Under the pieces are notes generated by a model. The model was not told the origin of the DNA. It saw nothing but the letters and a program-made list of their open reading frames with translations, and did not search any database. The position numbers were made by a program, and so were the translations under genes. A stretch of DNA of 64,000 bases from Symbiodinium natans (lineage: Eukaryota; Sar; Dinophyceae; Suessiales; Symbiodiniaceae): the NCBI GenBank assembly GCA_905221605.1, contig CAJNDS010002443.1, positions 188,001 through 252,000 of the forward strand. The letters are read 5' to 3'. Positions within the stretch are counted from its first letter, which is position 1, and each line of letters opens with the position of its first letter. Positions 45,810-56,500 of the stretch are shown in pieces.

Positions 45810-46361
45810 TGTGAAAAACGCAGAGCTCTTTTTCACTCCACGCTTGAGCCAAAACACCAGAGGTGTTCGGCAAGTCTCTCGCAGAGTCAGCGCAGCTTCA
45901 CTTTCGTGAATTCCATCTCAACTTTGTTAAACAAAGGAGGAACACATGCAAACGTCCTAGTGCTTCTCAGGACTTCAGTGCTTCAGCAAAACAAGCATAC
46001 AAGTGCACAGCCACTCTGCTCGAACCTCAGTACGACGACACGAGCGAAGCGAGGGTCGGCGGCCAAGGTTTAAAGAGCGAACTCAGAGCAACACGCACTT
46101 CTTCAAGGATGCTCCTAAAGCATCTCGAGTGCTTCTCTGCTCATCATGCACACTCCAAACATCTCACGTCAAGCTCAAAGCAAGAAACACTTTCAAGCCA
46201 AGCTCCAAACATGCTATGTCCATGCCTGTTTCTGCTAACACCAAACAAACGGTTCAAGCACAGCTCTCAAATCACGCAATGCAAACTCATGGTTCATGTC
46301 ACATGTGCAAGACATCCTGTCAACTGTAAAGGCACTCACAAGGAAGTCAAAAACTTTCACA
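45810..46361 (-). repeat. 5' LTR of the copia element
   Basis: 552 bp, TG...CA ends, carrying promoter and start of the genomic RNA. The spliced-leader-like 12-mer lies at 45,843-45,854, 33 nt from the LTR inner edge and 70 nt before the Gag ATG. I did not find a convincing TATA box; dinoflagellates often lack one. Confidence 0.96.
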
Positions 46362-46366
46362 ACGCG
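46362..46366. repeat. Target-site duplication ACGCG, right copy
   Basis: Matches 36,150-36,154. The next bases, TGTGAAA, equal the first seven bases of the LTR. Confidence 0.9.
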
Positions 46367-46633
46367 TGTGAAAGCGCTCATGGATGCGAATTGTTTGCAT
46401 CAAAGAAGCGGACTGTAAATGAATAGACCACACTGTCACTTCGTGAGACTATTTCATTGAAGATCAAAAAACGCCGAAACCATGCGGCCCAAAACGCCGA
46501 AGCTCACACACCCCAAACCCTGAAAACCCTCGCATTTTTCCATTTTTCCCTAATCTCCATTTTGCCGGTCCGTAAAGCCGGCATACAAGGCGTGACTCGC
46601 TTCTGATCACCCTGGGCAAGGCACTGAACCATC

Positions 46634-47137
46634 TTAATGGCCTTGATCAATGAGCTTACGCCGCCTTACAGCTGACTTAAAGAAGCGTAAGCTTTCCACG
46701 GCCATCGAAAATGGCATTCGGCTTGAAGCCGCCTTTAATGTTGCAGTGGACGATTTCACGCTTCTACAAGCTTTGAGGCCACCAGAAGCTGCTTTATGTG
46801 GCTGGCCATGCCCAGACTGTGGGATACATGTTGCCACCCAGATCGGAAAAAACAACGTTAAATGATTACCTAGGATTATAGAAAGACCCTGAAGTTGTAT
46901 TACGTTGGAGAGACCTTTAAAGTTCTTGTATACAAATTCAACTTGTAGATCTTCCAGTCCGGTGGGTGGGCATGGTGTTGTCGAAGTGCTGACGTTTTGA
47001 AAACCGGCCGTCTTGGCTGCGGCATTGCTCCACGGAGACGCTGGCTTCTTGGTGCACTCTTCTTCCGTGATGGCATCCTCGAATTGGAAGAAGGTAATGG
47101 AGACTTGGGAATTAACAGCACTGGGGCTTAAAGACAC
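46634..47137 (-). CDS. Candidate ORF, 167 codons, unrecognised
   Basis: Minus-strand frame with a mixed, protein-like composition in its first half (SITFFQFEDAITEEECTKK, LEDLQVEFVYKNFKG). It lies just outside the retroelement on the same strand. A plus-strand frame overlaps it at 46,650-46,865. It could be an exon of a spliced gene. No family is recognised. Confidence 0.3.
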   Translation of the reverse strand: MSLSPSAVNSQVSITFFQFEDAITEEECTKKPASPWSNAAAKTAGFQNVSTSTTPCPPTGLEDLQVEFVYKNFKGLSNVIQLQGLSIILGNHLTLFFPIWVATCIPQSGHGQPHKAASGGLKACRSVKSSTATLKAASSRMPFSMAVESLRFFKSAVRRRKLIDQGH

Positions 47138-47139
47138 TC

Positions 47140-48433
47140 TGAGACGTGCGCAATCGTGTAGCTGCCAACCTATTTCCCACTCGTAGCCTACTTGCGAACT
47201 CTAATCCGTATGGTTGAACTTTGATCTTTTAACGCTCAAACGCGTTAAACTCCACACGCCACATAACCATGGGTGCCTGCCAAGTGAACATTGATGGTGC
47301 ATGCCGTCTTGGCAGATCCCAATCACCGATGTTACCGCTAATGATCACCTCTAGCTGCGTTGGCAAAGCCGTACCTGCACGTAATTAGATTTTGGTAGTT
47401 GTGCAAGTTGATAATGTGCGTACGATGAAGCCACACCAGCGGGATGTTCTTCTGGCATTGCTTTAAAAGCACACATGAGTCTTGGTCGAACCCATCATTC
47501 GAGCTTCGTGTTTGCAAATGGTGGGGGGGGGGCTGCACCCCCCCCAACCCCCGCGCTTGTTAACACCCCGTTGTGGGCCGTAATAATAGTATGTGGTTAA
47601 GGTTGTTCAAAGGAGTTTACAAGGAGCTAGACTGGTTAACTCTCAGATTTAGTTCTATCACCAGCCCGGGAATGAGGCAAAAGACGCAAATGATGCGTGC
47701 GCTTATTTAAAATGTATGATGCACGCAGTAAATGCTCTTCTTATTATATTATTACGGGAATTAAGAAGAGATAAGTACTAGCCCGTAGAGTTCACTTGTA
47801 TTATTATTATTTTGTAGGGGTTCTCTTTATATTATCTCCTTTTCTCTCTTCTTTATTCATTACATCCCGGGCTTTTTGGACATATAATTACAATAAGGCA
47901 TTATTTGTTGTCGAACCAATCATGCGAGTGTTGTGTGTGTGTGCAAACGGAAGGGAGCTGCCCCCCAACCCCCCCGCTTGTGAAGCCGTGCAAGCTTGCT
48001 TCATGCTTCTTTCCGAACCCATCACGCGAGCATTATGTTTGCAAATGGGGGGGTGGGCTGGAGATAGGTCCCTGCCTAAAAGCCCCTTAAACCCTGAAAC
48101 AACACCCTAAGCCCTAAACCTAAACCTAAAACAAAGTGGGCTCGTCACTTTTGCTCTGCTGCTAACAAGTATCCCGAGTGCGCAGGCGAGCTGCTTTGCA
48201 TGATCGCCGAACTTGGCAGACTGCACAAACGTCGAAAGGAGCAGGAGGTAGGCTCTCAGGCCATCTTCAAACACTGAAGCTCCATTCCGATCATCCCTGA
48301 GCCTCGAATATTGATTACAATCAATATGGTTTGACTCATATTGATTTCCGATTTCAATATATTTTCAGTTGAACTCAGACAAAAATCAATGTATGCAATC
48401 AACTTTAGGAAGTGATGAAAGTAGAGAAATTAT

Positions 48434-48478
<45 letters not shown>

Positions 48479-48690
48479 GAGATGTGTAGATATACACATG
48501 TGCATGCACAAACCCTTGCGCTACATCCTCAGATTTTTGCACACTCTCGCAGATGCAGCTGTTGCCTTTGCGCAAGGTTCAGGGTTTAGAGAATTAGGCT
48601 TAGGAGTTAACGAGGGTTTGTGCTTTGCAAACTCCGAAAACCCTAAGCCCTTAAACCCTTTGCAAGCCCCAAACTCCAAACAATCCCTAA
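47140..48690. other. No gene seen; dispersed ~50-bp motif and AT microsatellite
   Basis: AT-richer DNA with no supported coding frame. It holds three copies of a GAACCCATCA...GCAAATGGGG motif and an AT dinucleotide run at 48,437-48,470. Telomere-like CCCTAAA words begin near its right end. Confidence 0.5.
47486..48060. repeat. Three copies of a ~50-75-bp G-tract repeat
   Basis: Copies at 47,486-47,535, 47,911-47,985 and 48,013-48,060 share CGAACCCATCA(C/T)(G)CGAG, then TGTTTGCAAATGG and a G run, sometimes followed by a C run able to pair with it (for example around 47,522-47,545). Confidence 0.7.
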
Positions 48691-49720
48691 CCTAAACCCT
48701 AAACCCTTTGCAAACTCCAAGCCCTAAACACTTAAACCCCGGACCCTACCCTAAATTCTAAACCAGCCTAAACACTTTGCAACCCCAGGCCCTAAACACT
48801 TAACCCCCGGCCTAGCCTAAACCCTAAACCCCTTGCAAACCCCAAGCCCTAAACACTTAAACCCCGGACCCTACCCTAAACCCTAAACCCTTTGCAAACC
48901 CCAAGCCATAAACACTTACACCCGGACCCTACCCGAAACCCTGAACCCTTTGCAAGCCCCAAGCCCTAAGCACTTAAACCCGGACCCTACCCTAAAACCT
49001 AAACCCATCGCAAACTCAAGCCCCAAACGCTTTCAACCCGGACCCTACACCCGAAACCCTAAACCCTTTGCAAACCCCAAGCCTTACACACTTAAACCCC
49101 GGACCCTGCCCTAAGCCCTGAATCCTTTGCAAACCCCAAGCCCTAAACACTTAAACCCCGGACCCTACCCTAAACCCTAAACCCTTTGCAAACCCTAAGC
49201 CCTGAACACGTAAACCCCGGACCCTACCCGAAACCCTAAATCCTTTGCAAACCCCAAGCCCGAAACACTTAAACCCCGGGCCCCTATACCCTAAAACCTA
49301 AACCCTTTGCAAATCCCAACCGCTAAACACATAACCCCCGGACCCTGCCCTAAGCCCTAAATCCTGTGCAAACCCCAAGCCCTAAACACTTAAACCCCGG
49401 ACCCGACCCTAAACCCTAAACCCTTTGCAAACCGCAAGCCCTAAACACGTAAACCCCGGACCCTACCCGAAACCTTAAATCCTTTGCAAACCCCAAGCCC
49501 TAAACACTTGAACCTCTGCAAACTCCAAGCCCCAAACGCTTAACCCGGACCCTACCGAAAACGCTAGACCCTTTGCAAATTCCAAGCCCTAAACACTTAA
49601 ACCCCGGACCCTTTACCCTAAACCCCAAACCCTTCGCAAACTCCCAGCCCTTAAACCCCGGACCCTGCCCTAAGCCCTAAACCCTTTGCAATCTCCAAGG
49701 CCTAAGCCTTTTACAACCTT
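48690..49720. repeat. 59-bp satellite built on telomeric heptamers
   Basis: About 17 degenerate tandem units of 59 bp. Each holds CCCTTTGCAAA, CCCCAAG, CCCTAAA, CACTTAAA, CCCCGGA, CCCTAC and one or two more CCCTAAA words. No spacers or open frames are present, so it is not a CRISPR array. Confidence 0.9.
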
Positions 49721-49739
49721 TTGCAAATGAAGCCTCGCA

Positions 49740-50410
49740 AAAAGGCTTCACATTCGTGATTATTATATTGTATATAATGTATATTTTTACACAGGAAAAG
49801 GATATAGTAAAACAAGCACGAGCGAATGAACAAATGTACGTGTGTGTGTATATATATATATATTTATGTTTGTAGAGGCCACTTGCTCACGGCGCATGTT
49901 CGTGGTGCTTACTTCTGTGCAAATTTTGGAGCAGCACATTTTGGGGCATGGCTTGTCCGCAAAATGCGAAGTCATTTTACTTGGAGGCAAGCCTGTCCCT
50001 ATATGCTGATTTGTTTGGCAACAGCACGCATGGTCTTGACAGTCATGCGGATGGACACATGTTTGGCTCAAGAATGAAAAAGTGCGAGAGCGAAGGGTTG
50101 TAACTTGTCGGGTTGATTTCTTTTGGGGTTCTGAGGGACTTTGCTTGACTTTGCAGGGTCAGCCAGCACCGAGCAGCCACAGCTACATTTGCAGCAGCAG
50201 TTGCACATCAGGCGCCCCTAGCCGGGGCGAGGGGGTGCGAAGCACTCTTCTCCACGCAATGGTCAACAACGACAACGCCTGTATATATATATATATATAT
50301 ATGTCTGATAGTGGAGGCAACCGACTTCAAAGTTGAAGTGATGTCGGACCCTAAACCCTAAATCCTAAACTCCAAACCCGAAACCCTAAACCCTAAACTC
50401 TTCACCCAAA
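49740..50410. other. No gene seen; TA microsatellites
   Basis: Short TA arrays near 49,849-49,863 and 50,281-50,302, and a few CCCTAAA words at 50,349-50,398. No supported coding frame. Confidence 0.5.
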
Positions 50411-50447
50411 ATATGTGGCTTGAACCAGAAGCAACCGCACGTGGTGC

Positions 50448-50610
<163 letters not shown>

Positions 50611-50923
50611 GAACGCTGAGCGAGCGGGCTCTGCTCATTGCGGGCGATTACCGCCATCCGCTATCTTTTCCCCACCTGAAACAGTCTGCGTTTGCTTCTT
50701 GTGGGTACTCCTTCCACCTCGCGGAGCCGTGGAAACCCTCTTGCCTACCCCCTGAAAGACTGCAGTGACTGCGAAGTCGGTGCACAGGATGCCCGGGAAT
50801 TGGGACCCGGCAGATCAGACGGCTCAAAGAACGCGGCTCACCATGGCTCACAGTAAGGCACAAGCTGTTACGTTCCCCCCGGTTTTCCAGGATGCAAGTG
50901 CCCGGCCGTCTGATCCGTGGCGG

Positions 50924-51216
<293 letters not shown>

Positions 51217-51689
51217 GACGATCACCACTGTACTACTACTACACTCCTCCTCCTGGCACAGACCCAGGCGGTTTGCACTGCAATACGGACCTGAGGACCT
51301 GTGGCATCTGAACCTGGGGACGACTGGACACTTTGGCGACGGGGGAGCTTGGCTTAAAAAATCTTGCTCATCTGAGCTGACACATCGACATGCACAGGCG
51401 GCACCCCAGCGTTCAGCAAGCGCAGCTCCCGGCCCCCAGCGCGCGCAATGGCTGGTGTCGCCACACAGCAAGCAGCACAGCCACCGCACGCCAAACTGGA
51501 TGCTTCGAGAGCACACATCTTTGCTGCTTTCTCGCTCTTACTGGCAAACAAAGGCCCGCGCTATGCGCAAAGCGCTTCCTCAGCGTTCTCGCTCTTACTA
51601 ACCAAGGGAAGCGCAAACAAACAAACACCCACCGTATAAATAGAAGCACCAGCAGCAGTGGGAAGACCTATTGCATTTCAGCAAATGCT

Positions 51690-51915
51690 ACAGGTCAGGC
51701 TTCGAAGGCTTCGAAGGCAAGGACGAACGGAAAGAGTCGAAGGTGAAGACGAAGGGGCTTCGAAGGCTTCGAAGGCGAGGACGAACGGGGGAGGGCTTTG
51801 AAGGCTTCAAAGGGCAAGACAAAGGAGGCTTCGAAAACCCCGTCTCTCACCTTCCACGCCTTCGAAGCCTCCTTCGTCCTCACCTTTGAACCCTTCGAAG
51901 CCTTCGGCCCCCCCC
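51690..51915. repeat. Cluster of CTTCGAAGG palindromic motifs
   Basis: More than ten copies of CTTCGAAGG or close variants, spaced 9-30 bp in mixed orientation. The core TTCGAA is self-complementary. Frames across it give repetitive Lys/Glu/Phe-rich peptides. Confidence 0.75.
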
Positions 51916-52469
51916 CCTTTTGTCCTCACCCTTCGAATTTCCTCCAATCATCCACACATTTTTTGGGTCATTCAGGGAATGGCTCCAACCTCCAGTGTAA
52001 CCTGGCACCTAGGCTTGGGCCGCCTGGCACAAGACCCACGGTTTTGTGCTACCTCAGAGTCTTCCAGCTTCAAAAAGACAAGTGAGGAAACTCTGCCAAC
52101 ACAAGTTATGGTCTTTCTGAACATGGCAAACTCAGGCGACCGCTGCCTCATCTCCTCTGCCAAGCTTCCATTCTAATTTGAAAACAAGTCTGCTTTCTAA
52201 AAACAGTGCTCCTCTTTTTCGAGTTTTTTCAAACAAGAAACAAAAGAAGATTCAAGAAAGGTGGTCTAGAACAATTTTCTCTTCTGCTCTTTTCAAGAAG
52301 AAAACAAAAACATTCCAAAGAAAGCCAGTGTTTTGGCCTCTAGCCTTCGGAAGCATTAAAGTGCCAGGCTGTCTCCCCCAACTTCCCGCTCAATTTTGAA
52401 ACAGAAGAAAGACAAAAAACACAAAAGATGAATTTCCAACCCATAAAAAACAGTCTTGTCTTCTTTCTG

Positions 52470-52600
52470 GTTCAACCTTCAGGCAGAATCCAGGTTCAAG
52501 CCAACCAAGTTCAACCGTTCAAGCTGGTTCAATGAATTTGAACCTCGGTTGAACCAGGTTTGATCAAAGAGTTCAACCTAGTTGAACCAGCAGGTTTACT
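52470..52600. repeat. GGTTCAA/TTGAACC motif cluster
   Basis: About ten GTTCAA or TTGAAC hexamers lie within 130 bp in both orientations, giving many small inverted repeats. Confidence 0.65.
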
Positions 52601-52869
52601 CTCCTCCGACCTGAGTGTAGAAATGGCAGTGGCAGTGACAGTGGCAGTGGCAGTGGTGGCAGTGGCAGTGGGGTGTGGTAGGACTGGTAGGAGCAGTGGC
52701 AGTGGAAGTGGCAGCATGGTAGCGGTAGTAGTGGTAGAACGCGCTGGTTGCGTTGCAACGGTGTGTTTTTTGTGGTGTCACAGCATTTATCGTCGAAGCC
52801 ACGAAGTGTCGTAAATACTAGTTTTTTAGTTTGCATCCCCAAAGCCAGTACTTTGAAAGTACATTGAAC

Positions 52870-53045
<176 letters not shown>

Positions 53046-53453
53046 CTTGGATTTTTTGCCTAACAGCAGGGGGTGCGAAGCACTCTCCCGCTATGTCTGT
53101 AGCCTCCGAGAAAAAATTGCGCAAGAAGCAGAACAGAGACCTTACAGTTGCAGAACCCATCAGTTGCAAAATCCATGAAACTCGACGTCTCAGCTGCAGT
53201 ATAACAAAGTAAACCAAAACCTCTGGTCTCTAGAAGCCGCCAGCGTCACGCGTCAAACGATTCACAAATATATAGAAGCCGCAAGGGTCAAACGATTCAC
53301 AACACGAAAGAACCACAAATATTCAGAAAACATACAAAAGCAAAATCAGAAACAAACAAAGAGCCAGAAAAGAGGTCAGGAAAAAACACAAAAACAACGC
53401 AAACCAAATCAAAAACAGTTTTGCACTCAAAAATATTTCAACAATATAAGCAA

Positions 53454-53769
53454 CTACTACTGCTACTGCTACTGCTACTGCTACTGCTACTGCTACTGCT
53501 ACTGCTACTGCGACTGCGACTGCGACTGCGACTGCGACTGCGACTGCGACTGCGACTGCGACTGCGACTGCGACTGCGACTGCGACTGCTACTGCTACTG
53601 CTACTGCTCCTGCTACTGCTACTGCTACTGCTACTGCTACTGCTACTGCCGCTGCCACTGCCACTGCCACTGCCACTGCCACTGCCACTGCGACTGCGAC
53701 TGCGACTGCGACTGCGACTGCGACTGCGACTGCGACTGCTACTGCTACTGCTACTGCTACTGCTACTGC
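53454..53769. repeat. CTACTG/CGACTG hexanucleotide array
   Basis: About 52 hexamers in blocks of CTACTG, CGACTG and CCACTG. In the frame of the downstream ORF it reads as alternating Thr and Ala. Confidence 0.95.
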
Positions 53770-53770
53770 C

Positions 53771-54379
53771 AAGGGTTCCCCGCCTAACCCGGATCCCAGC
53801 AAAGTCACGCCTGAGCCTGAAGCCCGCCCATCTGCCTCGCCAACCAAGCCCAACCCTCGCATGACTATGGTCTATGAAGGCAGGACCTGGCACAACTTTT
53901 GGGGGCAGGACCCACCAGCCAATGCGGTCTCAGTGGACTGGGACTCCTTCTGGTTCACTCTGGAAGAAGAACCAACCCAGAACCAGCCAGTCCAGCCCAA
54001 GGGTCCTTCCCCATGCCCACAGCCCACACACCCGCCCCAGCAGGCCCAAGATTCCCATCAGCCACCGGGAACCAAAGCCCCACCGCCACCTATGCCGCAA
54101 GAGCCAGAACCAGCCCACAAAAAGATCAAGTGCTCTGTCTTCGGAGCGGAGGGCTGGATTCTTAGAAAGGACCAGAGAGGCCGGGTACACATCACAGAAG
54201 CCGACTATGCAAGCCTAGTTGCCCACGCCGACCAGGGCGACCCCCGAGCCCAGGAAGTGCGCTCCTTGGGGTTCAACATTTGGGCCCCGCAATTTGTCGC
54301 GGGCCCGGTGGTGCCTTTCTCCACCATCAGCCCTCCGCCGGCACAGCCTCAGCCGGCCTTTGCCCAGGAAGCCGACTAA
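53771..54379 (+). CDS. Candidate ORF, Pro-rich, with Thr-Ala repeat upstream
   Basis: An ATG lies at 53,861 (172 codons), but the frame is open upstream through PNPDPSKVTPEPEARPS into the hexanucleotide array as Thr-Ala repeats, so the true start is uncertain. The protein has an aromatic N-terminal part (VYEGRTWHNFWG, DWDSFWF), a long Pro/Gln-rich linker, then a more ordered segment (KKIKCSVFGAEGWILRKDQ, HITEADYASLVAH) and ends QPAFAQEAD. I do not recognise it. It is the best-looking plus-strand frame in the window. Confidence 0.4.
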   Translation, partial: KGSPPNPDPSKVTPEPEARPSASPTKPNPRMTMVYEGRTWHNFWGQDPPANAVSVDWDSFWFTLEEEPTQNQPVQPKGPSPCPQPTHPPQQAQDSHQPPGTKAPPPPMPQEPEPAHKKIKCSVFGAEGWILRKDQRGRVHITEADYASLVAHADQGDPRAQEVRSLGFNIWAPQFVAGPVVPFSTISPPPAQPQPAFAQEAD

Positions 54380-54389
54380 CACGCCTCCC

Positions 54390-54890
54390 ACTGCCCAAGA
54401 GCAGACCGACACCCAGGACGCCCAGCCCCAGGATGACTTCACGGACCTACTAGGCCTGGGGCAAGACTCCTCGGATCGAGGGTTCCGCAACCCTTTCCCG
54501 AACCCACAGCGCACAGGAGGGGACTTCCGGCCCAAGGCAACCAGTACCAGGTCCATGCCCTGCCCACACCTGCTGATCACGCCCAACGCCGATAGACGCT
54601 ACTGAGGCACCCTCATCATGCCCAGTGTCTGCCTACCAGATACTTTCAACTTGGCGCCTCACCTTCTCAAGGTCTTCTATGTGGACCATCGAGACCGCCT
54701 ACGATGCATGCGCCCATGTTCAACACGCCCACACTGCCCCTTTGGCCTCGTGTGTGCACAGATAATGTCGGACACCGACAGTGAGCATTTGGATCACCTG
54801 TGCAGCCGCTGCGTAGAGTTTCGCAGAGCCCATGAAGACCCATGGGGCTGGTTCCATGCCTATGCTATGCCCATTACACGACCATGTTAA
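54390..54890 (+). CDS. Candidate ORF with Cys/His cluster, one internal stop
   Basis: Same frame on both sides of a TGA at 54,603-54,605. The first part contains QPQDDFTDLLGLGQDSSDRG. The second, from ATG 54,618 (90 codons), contains LRCMRPCSTRPHCPFGLVC and HLDHLCSRC, spacing that could bind zinc. It may continue the preceding ORF after a frame change. Function unknown. Confidence 0.3.
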
Positions 54891-54893
54891 CCC

Positions 54894-55930
54894 ATGCGGT
54901 TTGACTGCCTTGTTCAGTTTGCATGCCTACCTGATGCAGGTGCCCAACATCGAGCTCATCAAGATGCAGCCGGAGCCCTGTCTCTTCACACACCGAGAAA
55001 AGCCTCCTGCCTGGTTCTCTGCAAGTGCCTTGCTCAGCTTTGTGCACGGGGTTGCCACTTTCATCGACGCTTCCACATGTAAGGAGCGCCCATCATCAGC
55101 CTACTGTGAGCCCCCCTCTCTGCAGCCATTTCACTCAAGCCGCCAGGAACATGTTTCCGAGCCACAAACCGCGTGTCGACTGGAGCCCCACTCCTAGTCG
55201 AAAAAAGCCCAGACTGCCTAACAATGAGGATTTAAGGCCTAACCCGCCCTCCCCTGCCTCCCTGCCGAGAATCGCGATCGATCTCCTTTCAGAGATTGAG
55301 CCCGACCTCGACCCGATCGAGGACTGGGACCCCCCACACCCTCCCTCGAGCACTGGGCACGATCCCATTGAGGACTGGTCCCCAGAAAACGAAGCCTCAT
55401 CGCACGCTTGCCCCCTTGCAGCAAGCCCGCACGCCCAAGTCGGCCTCCGACTCTTGGGAGGTTCTCGGGGCGGAATCAGTCATTCCGGGCTTCCAGCCCT
55501 GCACGAGGGCCGACATCTCAGTGGCAAACTTGTCCCAGCATCTTCCCAAGCCCGTACCCAAAATGCGTGGAAGACGCCCGGTGCAAGCACCACATAACAC
55601 AGACTCTTGCCCCGATCTGCCTGGCCCCAGCCGCTGTGCAAGTCCCAGCGTTCGGGGCCCTGCCCTAAACACACTGTCTTCACGCTTGGAGGCCCAGCCC
55701 CTCTGGCATGCCCGAAGAAATTTCAGACATGCTGGCACGCCACGGCTCCGCTGCCCAAACCCCCCCAAGCCTGCACCCGCCAGTGCCTACATGAATAAGC
55801 CTAAGCTCTTACCGGTACAGCCACCGGCGACCCCTAAACCCGCCAGCTGCCCTACCCCAGAGCCCGAAGCATCCTCGAAGCGCCAAGAGACAGCCATTCG
55901 CCAACAACGTTCGGGGCCACCTCGCCTTCA
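54894..55930 (+). CDS. Candidate coding stretches, several frames, unrecognised
   Basis: Protein-like segments in changing plus-strand frames: TALFSLHAYLMQVPNIELIK (about 54,900-55,080), an acidic Pro-rich segment with a repeated DPIEDW motif (about 55,150-55,410), then SWEVLGAESVIPGFQPC and a Pro-rich tail to about 55,920. This fits short exons or a decayed gene. No family was recognised. Confidence 0.25.
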
Positions 55931-55935
55931 AACGA

Positions 55936-56075
55936 TGCTACTGCTACTGCTACTGCTACTGCTACTGCCACTGCTACTGCTACTGCTACTGCTACTGCTG
56001 CTGCTGCTGCTACTGCTACTGCTACTGCTTCTGCTACGACTACTATGACTACTACGACTACGACTACTACTTCTA
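55936..56075. repeat. CTACTG-type hexanucleotide array
   Basis: Second, more degenerate copy of the CTACTG repeat, with CTGCTG, CTTCTG and CGACTA variants. Confidence 0.85.
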
Positions 56076-56089
56076 CTGCAACTACTACC

Positions 56090-56500
56090 GCCTTCCCTCG
56101 AAATTTCTGCTGTCTTGTATGCTTGCCGATGCTCGGAAGCTTGCCCCCTGCAGCAGGCCGTGGTAATGTCCATAAAGTAGCATTTAAGGGCCTCTAGCTT
56201 GTTTGATAGAAAAGTCCTAAGGACCCCAATACCTGCTCGTAGCTTGGTAGCTGCTGCCGTCAGTCCACCGCCACGGAAGGCGTTGGAATGCAGAGAACCA
56301 GCTGACTTATGCCGATCAAGCAACCCCAAAACCAGATACTCCGCGGCAAAGCGGCGATCGGAAGACGCACAAACTTCCGGTGTTTGCCCCGCCTGGCCCC
56401 AAAGCTTGACCCTTGCAAACAGCTTCTTCTAAGCAAAGCGGAGCCAGAGATGCATCAAGATCACCCTGTGTCAGACTTCCAGTAAGCAAACAGGCCAACT
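56090..56500 (-). CDS. Candidate coding region, unrecognised
   Basis: Minus-strand frame with a mixed composition from about 56,400 to 56,090 (RRFAAEYLVLGLLDRHKSA, GVLRTFLSNKLEALKCYF). A second frame just upstream (56,498-56,316, LACLLTGSLTQGDLDASLA) may join it through a frame change or intron. Family unknown. Confidence 0.3.

Larger units (their letters stand above)
36155..46361 (-). mobile_element. Complete Ty1/copia LTR retrotransposon, 10.2 kb
   Basis: Copy-and-paste element that replicates through RNA. It is bounded by two 552-bp LTRs starting TGTGAA and ending TTCACA, flanked by the 5-bp duplication ACGCG. In minus orientation the order is 5' LTR (45,810-46,361), primer site, Gag with zinc knuckle, aspartic protease, an extra ~2.7-kb block, integrase, RT, RNase H, a methyltransferase-like domain, polypurine tract, 3' LTR (36,155-36,706). 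Integrase before RT makes it copia rather than Ty3. The LTRs differ at only two positions that I can see, so insertion was recent. It is about twice the common copia length because of the extra block and the C-terminal extension. Confidence 0.97.

Noticed and set aside
48690-49720. CRISPR array
   Set aside because: Repeats are head to tail without unique spacers, and the genome is eukaryotic.
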